Shown piece after piece: positions 52,089-61,610 of a stretch of 64,000 nucleotides of DNA (positions within the stretch are counted from its first letter, which is position 1; each line of letters opens with the position of its first letter). The notes under the pieces were generated by a model. That model searched no databases and was not told where the DNA came from. It saw only the letters and a list, made by a program, of their open reading frames with translations. Source of the stretch: Couchioplanes caeruleus. GTDB lineage: Bacteria; Actinomycetota; Actinomycetes; Mycobacteriales; Micromonosporaceae. Both the position numbers and the translations under genes were made by a program. The stretch lies in contig NZ_CP092183.1 of assembly GCF_023499255.1 (NCBI RefSeq), positions 7,064,501 through 7,128,500 on the forward strand, written 5' to 3'.

Positions 52089-52521
52089 CGGTCAGCGCCG
52101 AGCCCGTCGCTGGACTCCTTCCAGGGCAGGAGCACCGCCGGCGTCTTGCGCAACCCGCCGGAAACCTCCGACCCGCGGGTCGGGCACGCCGGAGCCGGGC
52201 TGACGGCGGAGGGTGGTTCCCCGGTGCTGTATCCGGCCGAGTCGGTGCGCCCGGTCACGGGGCTGTCGAGCAGGCAGCGACCGTCGACCCATCCATCGCG
52301 GCGTGCGACACCAAGCGCCCGCTCTCTGCCGCGGAGCCGGATGCCGTCGCATCCGGCTCCACCTCGGCCGAGGCGCGGTGCGGCGCGGCGCGGCGGCCAC
52401 GATGTCACCGATCCGGCGCAGGCCGGTCGTGGCGTGACGCAGGACTTCCAGCGGCCGATCCGAGGCGAAACCGCGTTCGTCCTGTCAGCGCAGACCGCGT
52501 AGAAGCCGTTCGGCACCGGCC
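52089..52521. other. Long spacer without convincing gene
   Basis: About 430 bp between the palindrome and the decayed membrane-protein gene. Both strands have open frames, but their translations are Arg/Pro-rich with no motif or good start; I regard the region as noncoding or eroded. Confidence 0.4.
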
Positions 52522-52991
52522 TCAGCGGCGGCGGGCCAATGAGGCGCCGAGCCATATCAGCGGCGCGTTGGCAAGGGTGAGGATGACAACCTCCCAGGAG
52601 AGATCGGCCAGCTCCGGCCAACCGCCCACCGTCAGCAGACCGACGATCACCGAGCCGAGGTAGAAGGCGGTGTCCCCGACCAGTATCCAGCCGAGGACCC
52701 GCGCGCACTGGAACCACGGGGGCTCGTCACTGCGTACGCCGGCCGCGACGGCGACGGCCGCGACGATCGCCACCGCGATGAGGATCCCTTCGGCCACCAA
52801 GGGTCCCGCGGTGCCGAACGGGCCGTCGTTGAACAGGGCGAACGTGCTGTCCCGAGGACCGGGCCGGTGATGAAGAGACTGAACACCCAGGCAAGCCCGC
52901 GGACCACGACGGCCACCGCGGTCGCGATGATGATGCGCCGGCTGATGACGACGGCCGAGTGTCGTCGATCGCTTGTGAAGGTCTCGCTCAT
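52522..52991 (-). pseudogene. Small membrane protein with single-base frameshift
   Basis: A DUF-type membrane protein with about four helices. Reading from ATG 52991 (MSETFTSDRRHS) is in frame through VVVRGLAWVFSLFITGPV; near 52850-52858 one added base would give RDSTFALFNDGPFG and continue in the other frame through VAEGILIAVAIVAAVAVAAGV to 52522, 156 residues in all. The change shortens a CCC run. Function unknown. Confidence 0.65.
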
Positions 52992-53013
52992 GGAAGGACC
53001 CTTGAGCCCCTCA

Positions 53014-53403
53014 TCAGTCGCCACGCTGATGCCGATCAGGGTGCGTTGCACCTGCCGCCCGGACCCGCCGCTGCACGACGATGCCGATCGTGATCAGGAG
53101 AACGCCGGCGACCATCCAGGGCAACGGACTGGGCAGGTAGCGGCAGTTCTCCTTGTCGTCGAGCCAGACCCGGCTGCAGACGATTCCCGGGCCCTCCCGC
53201 AACAGGTACGCCTGAAGGAGCACCGGCAGCGCGGCCCCGACCAGCACGCCGGCGGCCTCACGACGTGCCGGCCGGTAGGCCAGCAGCAACCCCGTCGCCC
53301 CGATCAGGAGCACCAGCGCCGACGTCCCGAAGCCCCCACGGCTGGCCGCCTCGACGAACCAGAAGGCACCCAGGAACATCCAGAAGAAGAAGAACAAAAC
53401 CAT
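53014..53403 (-). CDS. Small multi-helix membrane protein
   Basis: A 129-residue protein starting (by my choice) at ATG 53403, MVLFFFFWMFLGAFWFVEAA, with four membrane helices and a short Cys-containing loop (GIVCSRVWLDDKENCRYLP). An upstream ATG at 53526 would add 41 residues; neither start has a strong ribosome-binding site. It lies 22 bp before the frameshifted membrane-protein gene on the same strand, so the two may form an operon. No family recognised. Confidence 0.6.
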   Translation of the reverse strand: MVLFFFFWMFLGAFWFVEAASRGGFGTSALVLLIGATGLLLAYRPARREAAGVLVGAALPVLLQAYLLREGPGIVCSRVWLDDKENCRYLPSPLPWMVAGVLLITIGIVVQRRVRAAGATHPDRHQRGD

Positions 53404-53589
53404 CCCCGGCCGGTCGACGGTTACGCATGCGAGCCAGTGTTCGCGCCCATCGTGCCCGAGGCGTTCCACTGTCCGGTACGGGCTCCGCAAAATCTTCACA
53501 GCTCCCACCCGGTCACACCCCGGCATGCACTCGAGCGCGCAAGACGCCGACAGTGGGACGGGGGAACCGGGCGTCTATAGGCTTGCCGG

Positions 53590-54972
53590 GTGAGCCATTT
53601 CGATGTCCTTGTCCTCGGCGCCGGGCCCGGGGGATATGTCGCCGCCATCCGCGCTGCACAGCTCGGCAAGACGGTTGCCGTGGTCGAGCACAAGTATTGG
53701 GGCGGGGTCTGCCTCAACGTGGGCTGCATCCCGTCCAAGGCGCTGCTGCGCAACGCCGAGATCGCGCACATCGTCACGCGCGAGAAGAAGACGTTCGGGA
53801 TCGAGGGGGACGTCAGCATGTCGTTCCCGCCGACCCATCAGCGCAGCCGCAAGGTGGCCGAGGCGAGCGCCAAGGGCGTCCACTTCCTGATGAAGAAGAA
53901 CGCGATCACCGAGATCAACGGCTGGGGCACGCTGACCGGCCCGAAGTCGATCGACGTCGACGGCGAGCAGCACACGTTCGACAACCTGATCATCGCCACC
54001 GGTGCCACCGTACGGATGCTGCCCGGCATGGTGACCAGCCAGAACGTCGTCACGTACGAGGAGCAGATCCTCGACGAGAAGCTCCCGGGCTCGATCATCA
54101 TCGGCGGTTCCGGTGCGATCGGCGTCGAGTTCGCGTATGTGATGGCCAACTTCGGCGTCGACGTGACGATCGTGGAGTTCCTCGACCGGATGGTGCCCAC
54201 CGAGGACGCCGACGTGTCGAAGGAGCTGTTCAAGCACTACCGCAAGCTGGGCGTGAAGGTGCTGCTGAGCACCAAGGTGGAGCAGGTCGAGGACACCGGC
54301 ACCGGCGTACGCGTCACGGTGAGCCCGGCCGGCGGGGGCGAGTCCACGGTCCTCGAGGCGGACCGGATGCTGGCCGCGTTCGGCTTCGCCCCGCGCACCG
54401 AGGGCTACGGGCTGGAGGCCACCGGGGTCAAGTTCACCGACCGCGGCGCGATCGAGGTCGACGCCCGTGGCCGTACGAACGTCGAGGGTGTGTACGCCAT
54501 CGGTGACGTGACCGCGAAGCTGATGCTCGCGCACACCGCCGAGGCGATGGGCGTGGTGGCCGCCGAGACGATCGCCGGCGCCGAGACCCAGGAGATCAAC
54601 TTCGACATGATCCCGCGGGCGACGTTCTGCCAGCCGCAGATCGCCTCGTTCGGCTATTCCGAGGAACAGGCCCGGGCCAAGGGCTACGACGTGAAGGTGG
54701 CCCAGTTCCCGTTCTCGGCCAACGGCAAGGCCCGCGGCATGGCCGAGACCGCCGGCTTCGTCAAGATCGTCGCCGACGCCGAGCACAACGAGATCGTCGG
54801 CGCCCACCTGATCGGCCCGGAGGTCACCGAGCTGCTGCCGGCCCTCACCCTGGCCCAGATGTGGGACCTGACGGCCGACGAGGTGGCCCGCAACATCTTC
54901 GCCCACCCGACCCTGTCCGAGGCGGTCAAGGAGGCGATCGAGGGCATCGCCGGCCACATGATCAACCTCTAG
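53590..54972 (+). CDS. lpdA: Dihydrolipoyl dehydrogenase
   Basis: A 460-residue FAD-dependent E3 component of 2-oxo-acid dehydrogenase complexes. FAD site [19 protein letters not shown], redox disulfide [16 protein letters not shown] site [24 protein letters not shown] site [20 protein letters not shown], and the catalytic His-Glu dyad in [13 protein letters not shown]. Start GTG 53590. A GCGACGC/GCGTCGC hairpin overlaps its stop. No other complex genes are adjacent. Confidence 0.96.
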   Translation: MSHFDVLVLGAGPGGYVAAIRAAQLGKTVAVVEHKYWGGVCLNVGCIPSKALLRNAEIAHIVTREKKTFGIEGDVSMSFPPTHQRSRKVAEASAKGVHFLMKKNAITEINGWGTLTGPKSIDVDGEQHTFDNLIIATGATVRMLPGMVTSQNVVTYEEQILDEKLPGSIIIGGSGAIGVEFAYVMANFGVDVTIVEFLDRMVPTEDADVSKELFKHYRKLGVKVLLSTKVEQVEDTGTGVRVTVSPAGGGESTVLEADRMLAAFGFAPRTEGYGLEATGVKFTDRGAIEVDARGRTNVEGVYAIGDVTAKLMLAHTAEAMGVVAAETIAGAETQEINFDMIPRATFCQPQIASFGYSEEQARAKGYDVKVAQFPFSANGKARGMAETAGFVKIVADAEHNEIVGAHLIGPEVTELLPALTLAQMWDLTADEVARNIFAHPTLSEAVKEAIEGIAGHMINL

Positions 54973-55151
54973 CGACGCCGGGCGTCGCATCGGGTGCGGA
55001 TGTTGGCGGTCAGCGGGCTCAGCGCGACGAACGTGGCCGGCGTGGCGATGAGCTCGGGATCGCGCCGGCTAACGGCGCCGACGGGGCCCCGAGCGCCGTC
55101 GCGGGGCGGCATGTGCACGGAAAGGTCGTCATCGGCCTCCAGGCGTGCCAT
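54969..55151 (-). CDS. Possible 60-residue protein
   Basis: A small frame from ATG 55151 ([20 protein letters not shown] onward) through [22 protein letters not shown] to a stop overlapping lpdA's end. The N-terminal acidic run and codon pattern look more protein-like than surrounding shadows, but there is no clear ribosome-binding site or homologue I can name. The rest of the 54973-55288 gap holds only the promoter of the next operon. Confidence 0.3.
   Translation of the reverse strand: MARLEADDDLSVHMPPRDGARGPVGAVSRRDPELIATPATFVALSPLTANIRTRCDARRR
54972..54988 (+). terminator. Short hairpin at lpdA stop
   Basis: GCGACGC CGG GCGTCGC, a perfect 7-bp stem beginning in the stop codon of lpdA. 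Small, but placed as a terminator. Confidence 0.5.
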
Positions 55152-55288
55152 TTGTTCACTTGAGCAGGGACCGCGAAAGAGCCGGATTCCGTTGACAGGC
55201 CTCCCTGCCGACGTCTTTGGTTGACGGAGCGTCCATCGACGGTCACCGACTGATGCCGTCGCCGCCGGGCGCTCGATGGAGGAGTGCC

Positions 55289-56626
55289 ATGACGACTCCG
55301 GCCGACCGATCCCGTACGCCCGTCGGCGAAGCTCCCCCGGCCGATCTGCTCGACCCGGCCGAGCGCATGAGCGTGGACGAGATCCGGCACCTGCAGCTCG
55401 AGCGCCTGCAATGGACGCTGCGGCATGCGTACGAGCATGTGCCGCACTATCGGCGCGCGTTCGACGAGGCCGGCGTCCGCCCGGAGGACTGCCGTGAGCT
55501 CTCCGACCTGGCCCGGTACCCGACGACCAGCAAGGCCGACCTGCGGGAGAACTACCCGTTCGGCATGTTCGCCGTCCCGGAGGCCGACGTCCGGCGCGTC
55601 CACGCGTCGTCCGGCACCACGGGGCGGCCCACCGTGGTCGGCTACACCGAGCACGACCTGGACGTGTGGGCGACCGTGGTGGCCCGCTCGATCCGGGCCG
55701 GGGGCGGACGGCCCGGGGACCGGCTGCACAACGCGTACGGGTACGGCCTGTTCACCGGCGGTCTGGGCGCGCACTACGGCGCCGAGCGGCTGGGCTGCAC
55801 GGTCATCCCGGTGTCGGGCGGGATGACGCCCCGGCAGGTGCAGCTGATCGTCGACTTCCGGCCGCGGGTCATCATGGTGACGCCGTCCTACATGCTCACC
55901 GTGATCGACCAGTTCGAGAAGCAGGGCCTGGATCCGCGGGAGTCCAGTCTGGAGATCGGGATCTTCGGCGCCGAGCCGTGGACCGAACAGATGCGGCTCG
56001 AGATGGAGGAGCGGGCCGGCATCCACGCCGTCGACATCTACGGGTTGTCCGAGGTGATGGGCCCGGGCGTGGCGCAGGAGTGCGTCGAGACCAAGGACGG
56101 CCTGCACATCTGGGAGGACCACTTCTACCCCGAGATCATCGATCCGGTGACCGACGCGGTGCTGCCGGAGGGCGAGCGGGGGGAGCTGGTCTTCACCTCG
56201 CTCACGAAGGAGGCCATGCCGGTCATCCGGTACCGGACCCGCGACCTGACCCGGCTGCTGCCCGGCACCGCGCGGCCCGGGCTGCGCCGGATGGAGAAGG
56301 TCACCGGCCGGACCGACGACATGATCATCCTGCGCGGGGTCAACCTGTTCCCGACCCAGATCGAGGAGATCATCCTCCGCACCCCCGGACTCGCCCCGCA
56401 CTTCCAGTTGGTGCTGACCACCAAGGGGCGGATGGACCAGCTCACGGTCCAGGTGGAGGCGCGCCTGGACTGCCCGGTCGCCCGCCGCGGCCAGGCGGCC
56501 GCCGAGGTGGCGAAGGCGGTCAAGGACACCATCGGCAGCAGCGTCGAGATCGTGGTCGTGGAGCCGGAGACGCTGTCCCGTTCCCAGGGCAAGATCCAGC
56601 GACTCGTCGATCACCGCAATCGTTGA
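55289..56626 (+). CDS. PaaK-like aryl/acyl-CoA ligase
   Basis: A 445-residue adenylate-forming enzyme of the phenylacetate-CoA ligase/F390 synthetase group. AMP motifs are HASSGTTGRPTVVGYTEHD (P-loop), DIYGLSEVMGPGVAQEC (A5) and YRTRDLTRLLPG (A7), with a C-terminal domain ending in SRSQGKIQRLVDHR (A10 Lys region). GGAGGAG precedes ATG 55289. It opens a tightly packed operon running to glgB; the acid activated is unknown. Phenylacetate is only one possibility. Confidence 0.92.
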   Translation: MTTPADRSRTPVGEAPPADLLDPAERMSVDEIRHLQLERLQWTLRHAYEHVPHYRRAFDEAGVRPEDCRELSDLARYPTTSKADLRENYPFGMFAVPEADVRRVHASSGTTGRPTVVGYTEHDLDVWATVVARSIRAGGGRPGDRLHNAYGYGLFTGGLGAHYGAERLGCTVIPVSGGMTPRQVQLIVDFRPRVIMVTPSYMLTVIDQFEKQGLDPRESSLEIGIFGAEPWTEQMRLEMEERAGIHAVDIYGLSEVMGPGVAQECVETKDGLHIWEDHFYPEIIDPVTDAVLPEGERGELVFTSLTKEAMPVIRYRTRDLTRLLPGTARPGLRRMEKVTGRTDDMIILRGVNLFPTQIEEIILRTPGLAPHFQLVLTTKGRMDQLTVQVEARLDCPVARRGQAAAEVAKAVKDTIGSSVEIVVVEPETLSRSQGKIQRLVDHRNR

Positions 56627-56635
56627 GGGGGATCC

Positions 56636-56953
56636 ATGGCGGTTTTCCGCATCCTCGAGGCCACCGCGCGGCCCGGCTCCATCGACCGGCTCGCGCAGCT
56701 GCTGGTCCAGCAGCAGCAGGAGGTGGTGGCCAACGCCGAGGGCATCGTCTTCGTCCAGTCGCTGCGCAGCGGTGACCGCGTGCTCGCGGTGTCCAGCTGG
56801 CGCTCGGTCGAGGACATGCAGCGCTACCTCGACCGGCCGGTGACGGGCACGTTCTACCGCGCGCTGCCCGAGCTGCTGATGGGCATGCCGAGCGTGCGTA
56901 CCTTCGAGGTGATCGGCCCCGACGGCGCGGGCGACGGGTGGCGGTCGGCGTGA
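56636..56953 (+). CDS. ABM-fold (dimeric alpha-beta barrel) protein
   Basis: A 105-residue protein of the antibiotic biosynthesis monooxygenase/ABM-like fold (FRILEATARPGSIDRLAQLLVQQQ, FVQSLRSGDRVLAVSSWRSVEDMQRYLDRPVTG). Such proteins oxidise or bind aromatic polyketides and quinones without cofactors. It starts 9 bp after the CoA ligase and its stop overlaps the next GTG (GTGA), so it is a fixed part of the operon. Probably modifies or shuttles the ligase product. Confidence 0.75.
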   Translation: MAVFRILEATARPGSIDRLAQLLVQQQQEVVANAEGIVFVQSLRSGDRVLAVSSWRSVEDMQRYLDRPVTGTFYRALPELLMGMPSVRTFEVIGPDGAGDGWRSA

Positions 56954-57627
56954 GCTGGTACTACCCGAAGGGCTGGACCGACCGGGAGGACGGGATCGAC
57001 CAGGTCCTGATCCACTACACCTGCACGCCGCCGGGCCAGTGGCCGGACTGGAGCTGGGGGCACGACGCCCGGGTGCTGCAGGATCTCGGCGGCTACCCCC
57101 GGCAGCGGCTCAAGGTGCTGCGCATGCCCCGCGAGGTGTGGGACATGGAGCACGGCTGGTCGACCCCGGAATACCGGTTCCACTACTACTTCGAGGTGTA
57201 CCAGCGCGGCAGCCGATGGACGACCGACCTGTTCACCGAGGAGATCGTGTACCGCGATCTCGAGTACATCGACAACGACGGCTGGGTCACCAACATCTGC
57301 ATCTACTGGTCGGTCGGCGACTGGACGGCCCCGGTGTACAGCCCGATGGAGGAGCCGCGGATCCCGGCGGACTCGGAGTTCCTGGCGAAGAATTACTACA
57401 CGTACGACGACAAGGACCGCTTCCACCACGAGAAGTACCACATGCTGTACGCCTTGGACCTTCCGCACCGGTTCCAGTCCCGCATGTGGGGCCCCCGCGA
57501 CTCGACGCTGGTGCAGCAGTACCACGTCGGGCGCATGTATCCGCCGCAGGAGAAGAGCGAGACCTGGCTGGGCCCGGACGGCCCGTCGGCACCGGGAGGG
57601 GGCAACTGTTGGGTACACCACCTGTGA
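56950..57627 (+). CDS. Tandem paralogue 1 of unknown family
   Basis: A 225-residue soluble protein with many aromatic residues (YYFEVYQRG, YYTYDDKD, HHEKYHMLY). GTG 56950 overlaps the ABM stop (GTGA). It shares with the next gene an HYT start, a FTEEIVYRDLEYIDNDG segment, a W-x-GDxxxPxYxxM segment and a LPHRF-x-MWGPRDS-x-YH-R end, indicating duplication. The aromatic pattern and context suggest a carbohydrate (alpha-glucan) binding-type fold, but no named family was recognised. Confidence 0.75.
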   Translation: MSWYYPKGWTDREDGIDQVLIHYTCTPPGQWPDWSWGHDARVLQDLGGYPRQRLKVLRMPREVWDMEHGWSTPEYRFHYYFEVYQRGSRWTTDLFTEEIVYRDLEYIDNDGWVTNICIYWSVGDWTAPVYSPMEEPRIPADSEFLAKNYYTYDDKDRFHHEKYHMLYALDLPHRFQSRMWGPRDSTLVQQYHVGRMYPPQEKSETWLGPDGPSAPGGGNCWVHHL

Positions 57628-58226
57628 CCACGGCGCCGGTCTTCGGCCTGCGCAAGACCTGGGTCGACCCCGGGCCCGGCATCGCCATGGTGTGGGCGCA
57701 CTACACCTGGTCGGCGCCGGGTGCCGCGCCGGACTGGACGGACGCCGAGCAGGTCGTGCTCGCCCCGTCCGGTGGCGGCCCGCGGCGTACGGCAGTGCTG
57801 GAGGTGCCCCGCACCGAGGCCTCGCTGCACCATTTCTTCTTCGTGGTGACCGCGGCCGACCGGGCCGCCACACCGGTCTTCACCGAGGACATCGTCGCCC
57901 GCGAGATCACGTACGCGGACCCGGACGGTGAGTACACGTCGGTCGGCGTGATGTGGAACGCGGACGGCGAGACGCCCAACTACACCAGCATGGCGATGGA
58001 CGGCCTGCCGTTCGAGTCGGTGGGAGAGGCGCCCGAGGAGGGCAGCATCTACGAGTTCGTCCGGGCCCAGCCGCTGCCGCACGTCTTCCGCGGCACGGTC
58101 TGGGGCGTCCGCGGAAGTTCCGTCCGGTACGGCTACCACCTGATCCGGCACGGGCGGCCCGACCCGGCCGACAACGCCGAGAGCTGGGACGACAACGCCG
58201 GCGCCGGCTGGGTCGTCGAGCTGTGA
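57624..58226 (+). CDS. Tandem paralogue 2 of unknown family
   Basis: A 200-residue protein whose plan repeats that of its upstream neighbour: AHYTWSAPG, VFTEDIVAREITYADPDGEY, W-x-DGETPNYTSMAMDGLP, LPHVFRGTVWGVRGSSVRYGYHLIR and a WVVEL end. GTG 57624 overlaps the previous stop, and its own stop overlaps the next GTG, both as GTGA. The equal copy and strict coupling suggest the two form a heteromer. Function unknown. Confidence 0.75.
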   Translation: MTTAPVFGLRKTWVDPGPGIAMVWAHYTWSAPGAAPDWTDAEQVVLAPSGGGPRRTAVLEVPRTEASLHHFFFVVTAADRAATPVFTEDIVAREITYADPDGEYTSVGVMWNADGETPNYTSMAMDGLPFESVGEAPEEGSIYEFVRAQPLPHVFRGTVWGVRGSSVRYGYHLIRHGRPDPADNAESWDDNAGAGWVVEL

Positions 58227-59338
58227 GCCCGCCCTCGCCGCGGCGTTTCGACCGGCCGTTGCAATGGCTCGCACCGGCGGCGCAGCGGCGTGGCGAGGCC
58301 CGGGTCCGCTACACCGGGTCCCTCGCTCGCAGCGGCCGGCGGCTCGCGCTGCACGTCGGCCACGACGGATGGACCAAGCCGCGGGACGTCCGGATGGAAA
58401 GGACCGGCGCCCGCAGCTGGGAGGCCGACGTGCGGGTCGACGCCGGGCACGTCCTCGACTGCGTCGTCCGCGAGGAGGACCTGTCCGGCTGCGACAACAA
58501 CGAGAACGCCGACTACCGGCTGTGGATCGACCTCGACCCGGTGGACGCGCACGTGCACGTCCGCGCGCCGGGCACCGACGCGCTCGGCTTCGGCAGCCTG
58601 TGCGCCGCCGCCTACTCCGGCGGGATGACGCACGCGCTGGTGTCGTGGGGCGACAACGACTTCGTGGAGCTCGCCGCCGAGGCAACGCCGTGGCTGACAC
58701 CCCTCGTCTGGGTGCGGCCCGGTGGTCCCGGACCGGAGGACGTACGGCGGCGGCTGGCCGACGGTGCGGCGGGGCTCAAGCTGCATCCCGCGTACGACGC
58801 GTACCCGGCCGACAGTGCGGGGCTCGACCCGTACCTGAAAGTGGCGGAGCAGGCGGGGGTGCCGGTGACCGTGCACAGCGGTCCGGGGCCGGCCGACCCG
58901 GACCTGATCCGCCGCCTGGCCGAACGCTTCCCCGATGTCCGCTTCGTGCTTTACCACACGTTCCTCGGTCCGGGGAACGGCCGTCGGCGGGCGACCCGGC
59001 ACGCCCGGCAACTGTCCAACCTGTACCTCGAGACGTCCTGGTGCGGCTCCACCGAGGTGGAGCGGCTGATCGACGAGGTGGGGCCGGACCGGGTGCTCTT
59101 CGGGTCGGACGCGGCGACCGACGGGCCCACGCACTTCGTCCGGGAGCCGCCGAACATCGAGCTGCGGGAGACCTACAACCGCAGCCTGGTACGGCTGGTC
59201 AAGCGCCTGAAACCGGCGGTGGCCCGCAAGCTGCTGGAGTCCAACACCCGGGCGCTGTTCGGTCTCCCCGGACCGTCCGGCCCGGTCACGTCCGCGCGTA
59301 CGGGAGGCAGCGGTGACCCGACCGATCCCCCAGGATGA
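58223..59338 (+). CDS. CBM-like domain fused to amidohydrolase
   Basis: A 371-residue protein. The first ~100 residues look like a starch-type carbohydrate-binding module ([23 protein letters not shown]-rich, [10 protein letters not shown]). Residues about 112-360 are an amidohydrolase_2 metal-dependent hydrolase with DAHVHV (metal His pair), GLKLHP, VTVHSG, YHTFLG and LFGSDA (metal Asp). GTG 58223 overlaps the preceding stop; glgB starts 26 bp before its end. A hydrolase held on alpha-glucan by its CBM would fit the operon, but this is inference. Confidence 0.8.
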   Translation: MSPPSPRRFDRPLQWLAPAAQRRGEARVRYTGSLARSGRRLALHVGHDGWTKPRDVRMERTGARSWEADVRVDAGHVLDCVVREEDLSGCDNNENADYRLWIDLDPVDAHVHVRAPGTDALGFGSLCAAAYSGGMTHALVSWGDNDFVELAAEATPWLTPLVWVRPGGPGPEDVRRRLADGAAGLKLHPAYDAYPADSAGLDPYLKVAEQAGVPVTVHSGPGPADPDLIRRLAERFPDVRFVLYHTFLGPGNGRRRATRHARQLSNLYLETSWCGSTEVERLIDEVGPDRVLFGSDAATDGPTHFVREPPNIELRETYNRSLVRLVKRLKPAVARKLLESNTRALFGLPGPSGPVTSARTGGSGDPTDPPG

Positions 59339-61610
59339 CCTGGACAGGCTCGCCGACGGCCGGCACCACGACCCGCACGCGGTGCTGGGCGCCCACCCGT
59401 ACGCCGGGCAGGTGACCGTCCGCACGGTGCGGCCCGGCGCCGAAGCGGTGACGCTGGTGGCCGGCTCGGCACGGGTGCCGTTCACGGCCGAGCACGGTGG
59501 CGTGTGGGTGACGGTCTGGCCGCACCCGGAGGTGCCGGACTACCGGCTCGAGGTCGTGACCGGCGATGAGACACAGTCGGTCGACGACCCGTACCACTAC
59601 CTGCCGACGCTCGGCGAGGTCGATCTCCACCTGATCGGCGAGGGCCGGCACGAGAACCTGTGGCAGGTGCTCGGCGCGCACGTACGGGAATTCACGGGAC
59701 CCCTCGGCGCGGCTCGCGGCACGTCGTTCGCGGTGTGGGCGCCGAACGCGCAGGCCGTTCGCGTGGTCGCCGACTTCAACGGCTGGGACGGCCGCGGCTC
59801 GATGATGCGCAGCCTGGGCTCCAGCGGCGTGTGGGAGCTCTTCGTGCCGCAGGTCGGGGACGGCACGAGATACAAGTACGAGATCCTCGGGCGGGACGGG
59901 CGCTGGCGGCAGAAGGCCGACCCGATGGCGTTCGCCACCGAACTGCCGCCCCGCACCGCCAGCGTCGTGTTCACCTCGGCGTACGAGTGGGGCGACGAGC
60001 AGTGGCTGCAGCGGCGGTCCGCCGTCGAGGCCCGGTCGGCGCCGATGTCGACGTACGAGGTGCACCTGGGCTCCTGGCGTGCGGGCCGGTCGTACCGGGA
60101 GCTGGCCGACGAGCTCACCGCGTACGTCCGGGAGAACGGTTTCACCCACGTCGAGTTCCTGCCTCCGGCGGAGCACCCGTACGGCGGTTCCTGGGGCTAT
60201 CAGGTCTCCGCGTACTTCGCGCCGACCAGCCGTTTCGGCACGCCGGACGACTTCCGGCACCTGGTCGACCGGCTGCACCGGGCGGGCGTCGGCGTCTACG
60301 TGGACTGGGTGCCGGCGCACTTCCCCAAGGACGAGTGGGCCCTCGGCCGGTTCGACGGCACCGCCCTCTACGAACACCCCGACCCGCGGCGCGGTGAGCA
60401 CCCCGACTGGGGTACGTACATCTTCGACTACGGCCGTCGCGAGGTACGCAACTTCCTGGTCGCGAACGCCCTGTTCTGGCTCGAGGAGCTGCACGTCGAC
60501 GGCCTGCGGGTGGACGCCGTCGCCTCGATGCTCTACCTGGACTACAGCCGCGGCGACGACTGGCTGCCCAACCGGTACGGCGGCCGCGAGAACCTGGACG
60601 CGATCGCGTTCCTGCAGGAGATGAACGCGACCGTCTACCGCCGGGTGCCCGGCGCGATCACCATCGCCGAGGAGTCGACGTCCTGGCCGGGCGTGAGCCG
60701 GCCGACCCACCTGGGCGGCCTCGGGTTCGGCTTCAAATGGAACATGGGCTGGATGCACGACACGCTGGCGTACTTCGCCCACCCGCCGGTGTACCGGCGC
60801 TACCACCACAACGAGCTCGTGTTCAGCCTGAGCTACGCGTTCTCGGAGAACTTCGTGCTCCCGCTGTCGCACGACGAGGTGGTGCACGGCAAGGGTTCCC
60901 TGCTGGCCAAGATGCCCGGCGAGGGCCGGGAGAGGTTCGCCGGCCTGCGCGCCCTGCTGGCCTTCATGTGGGCGCACCCGGGCAGGAAACTGCTGTTCAT
61001 GGGCGGCGAGTTCGGCCAGGAGGCCGAGTGGGCCGAGGCCCGCTCGCTCGACTGGGACGAGCTGGATGAGCCGGCGCACGCGGGCGTTCAGCTTCTCGTA
61101 CGCGACCTGAACAGCGTCTACCGCGCGACACCCGCCCTCTACTCGCAGGACTCGGAACCGGCCGGCTTCGCGTGGATCGAGGCGAACGACACCGACAACA
61201 ACGTCCTCACGTTCCTGCGTTTCGGCGCCGACGGCAGCGCGCTGGCGTGCGCCGCCAACTTCGCGGGCGTGCCGCAACACGGCTACCGGATCGGCCTGCC
61301 GTGCCCCGGAACCTGGCGGGAAGTTCTCAACACCGACGCCCACACGTACGGCGGCGACGGGCTCGGCAACTACGGCGCGGTCGAGGCCGTCGACGTGCCC
61401 CGCCACGGCCGGCCAGCCTCCGCCGCGCTCACGCTGCCCGCGTCGGCGGTCATCTGGTTGGCGGCACCATCGCCGGCTGCCACCCCGGCGGCACTCCCGG
61501 CACCCGCCGCACCGGCCGAGCCGCGCCCTGAGCTGCGCGCGACCAGCCCGGCCGAGGCCGGCGGCCCGGACGCCGAACGCGGCGGCCATGGTGGGGCCGT
61601 CAGGCCGTAG
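59313..61610 (+). CDS. glgB: 1,4-alpha-glucan branching enzyme
   Basis: A 765-residue GH13 branching enzyme adding alpha-1,6 links to glycogen-type glucan. N-terminal CBM48 ([19 protein letters not shown]), then the GH13 barrel with [12 protein letters not shown] (nucleophile Asp), ITIAEEST (acid/base Glu) and [15 protein letters not shown], and the C-terminal beta domain plus a short Ala/Pro tail. GGGAGG precedes GTG 59313, inside the previous gene. Last gene of the operon. Catalytically complete. Usual partners such as glgE or treS are absent here. Confidence 0.96.
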   Translation: MTRPIPQDDLDRLADGRHHDPHAVLGAHPYAGQVTVRTVRPGAEAVTLVAGSARVPFTAEHGGVWVTVWPHPEVPDYRLEVVTGDETQSVDDPYHYLPTLGEVDLHLIGEGRHENLWQVLGAHVREFTGPLGAARGTSFAVWAPNAQAVRVVADFNGWDGRGSMMRSLGSSGVWELFVPQVGDGTRYKYEILGRDGRWRQKADPMAFATELPPRTASVVFTSAYEWGDEQWLQRRSAVEARSAPMSTYEVHLGSWRAGRSYRELADELTAYVRENGFTHVEFLPPAEHPYGGSWGYQVSAYFAPTSRFGTPDDFRHLVDRLHRAGVGVYVDWVPAHFPKDEWALGRFDGTALYEHPDPRRGEHPDWGTYIFDYGRREVRNFLVANALFWLEELHVDGLRVDAVASMLYLDYSRGDDWLPNRYGGRENLDAIAFLQEMNATVYRRVPGAITIAEESTSWPGVSRPTHLGGLGFGFKWNMGWMHDTLAYFAHPPVYRRYHHNELVFSLSYAFSENFVLPLSHDEVVHGKGSLLAKMPGEGRERFAGLRALLAFMWAHPGRKLLFMGGEFGQEAEWAEARSLDWDELDEPAHAGVQLLVRDLNSVYRATPALYSQDSEPAGFAWIEANDTDNNVLTFLRFGADGSALACAANFAGVPQHGYRIGLPCPGTWREVLNTDAHTYGGDGLGNYGAVEAVDVPRHGRPASAALTLPASAVIWLAAPSPAATPAALPAPAAPAEPRPELRATSPAEAGGPDAERGGHGGAVRP

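Noticed and set aside
52089..52502. Plus-strand frame of about 140 codons
   Set aside because: Arg/Pro-rich translation, no plausible start and no recognisable sequence.
59286..61589. A 767-codon minus-strand frame opposite glgB
   Set aside because: The plus strand encodes a complete GH13 enzyme; the antisense translation is low complexity.
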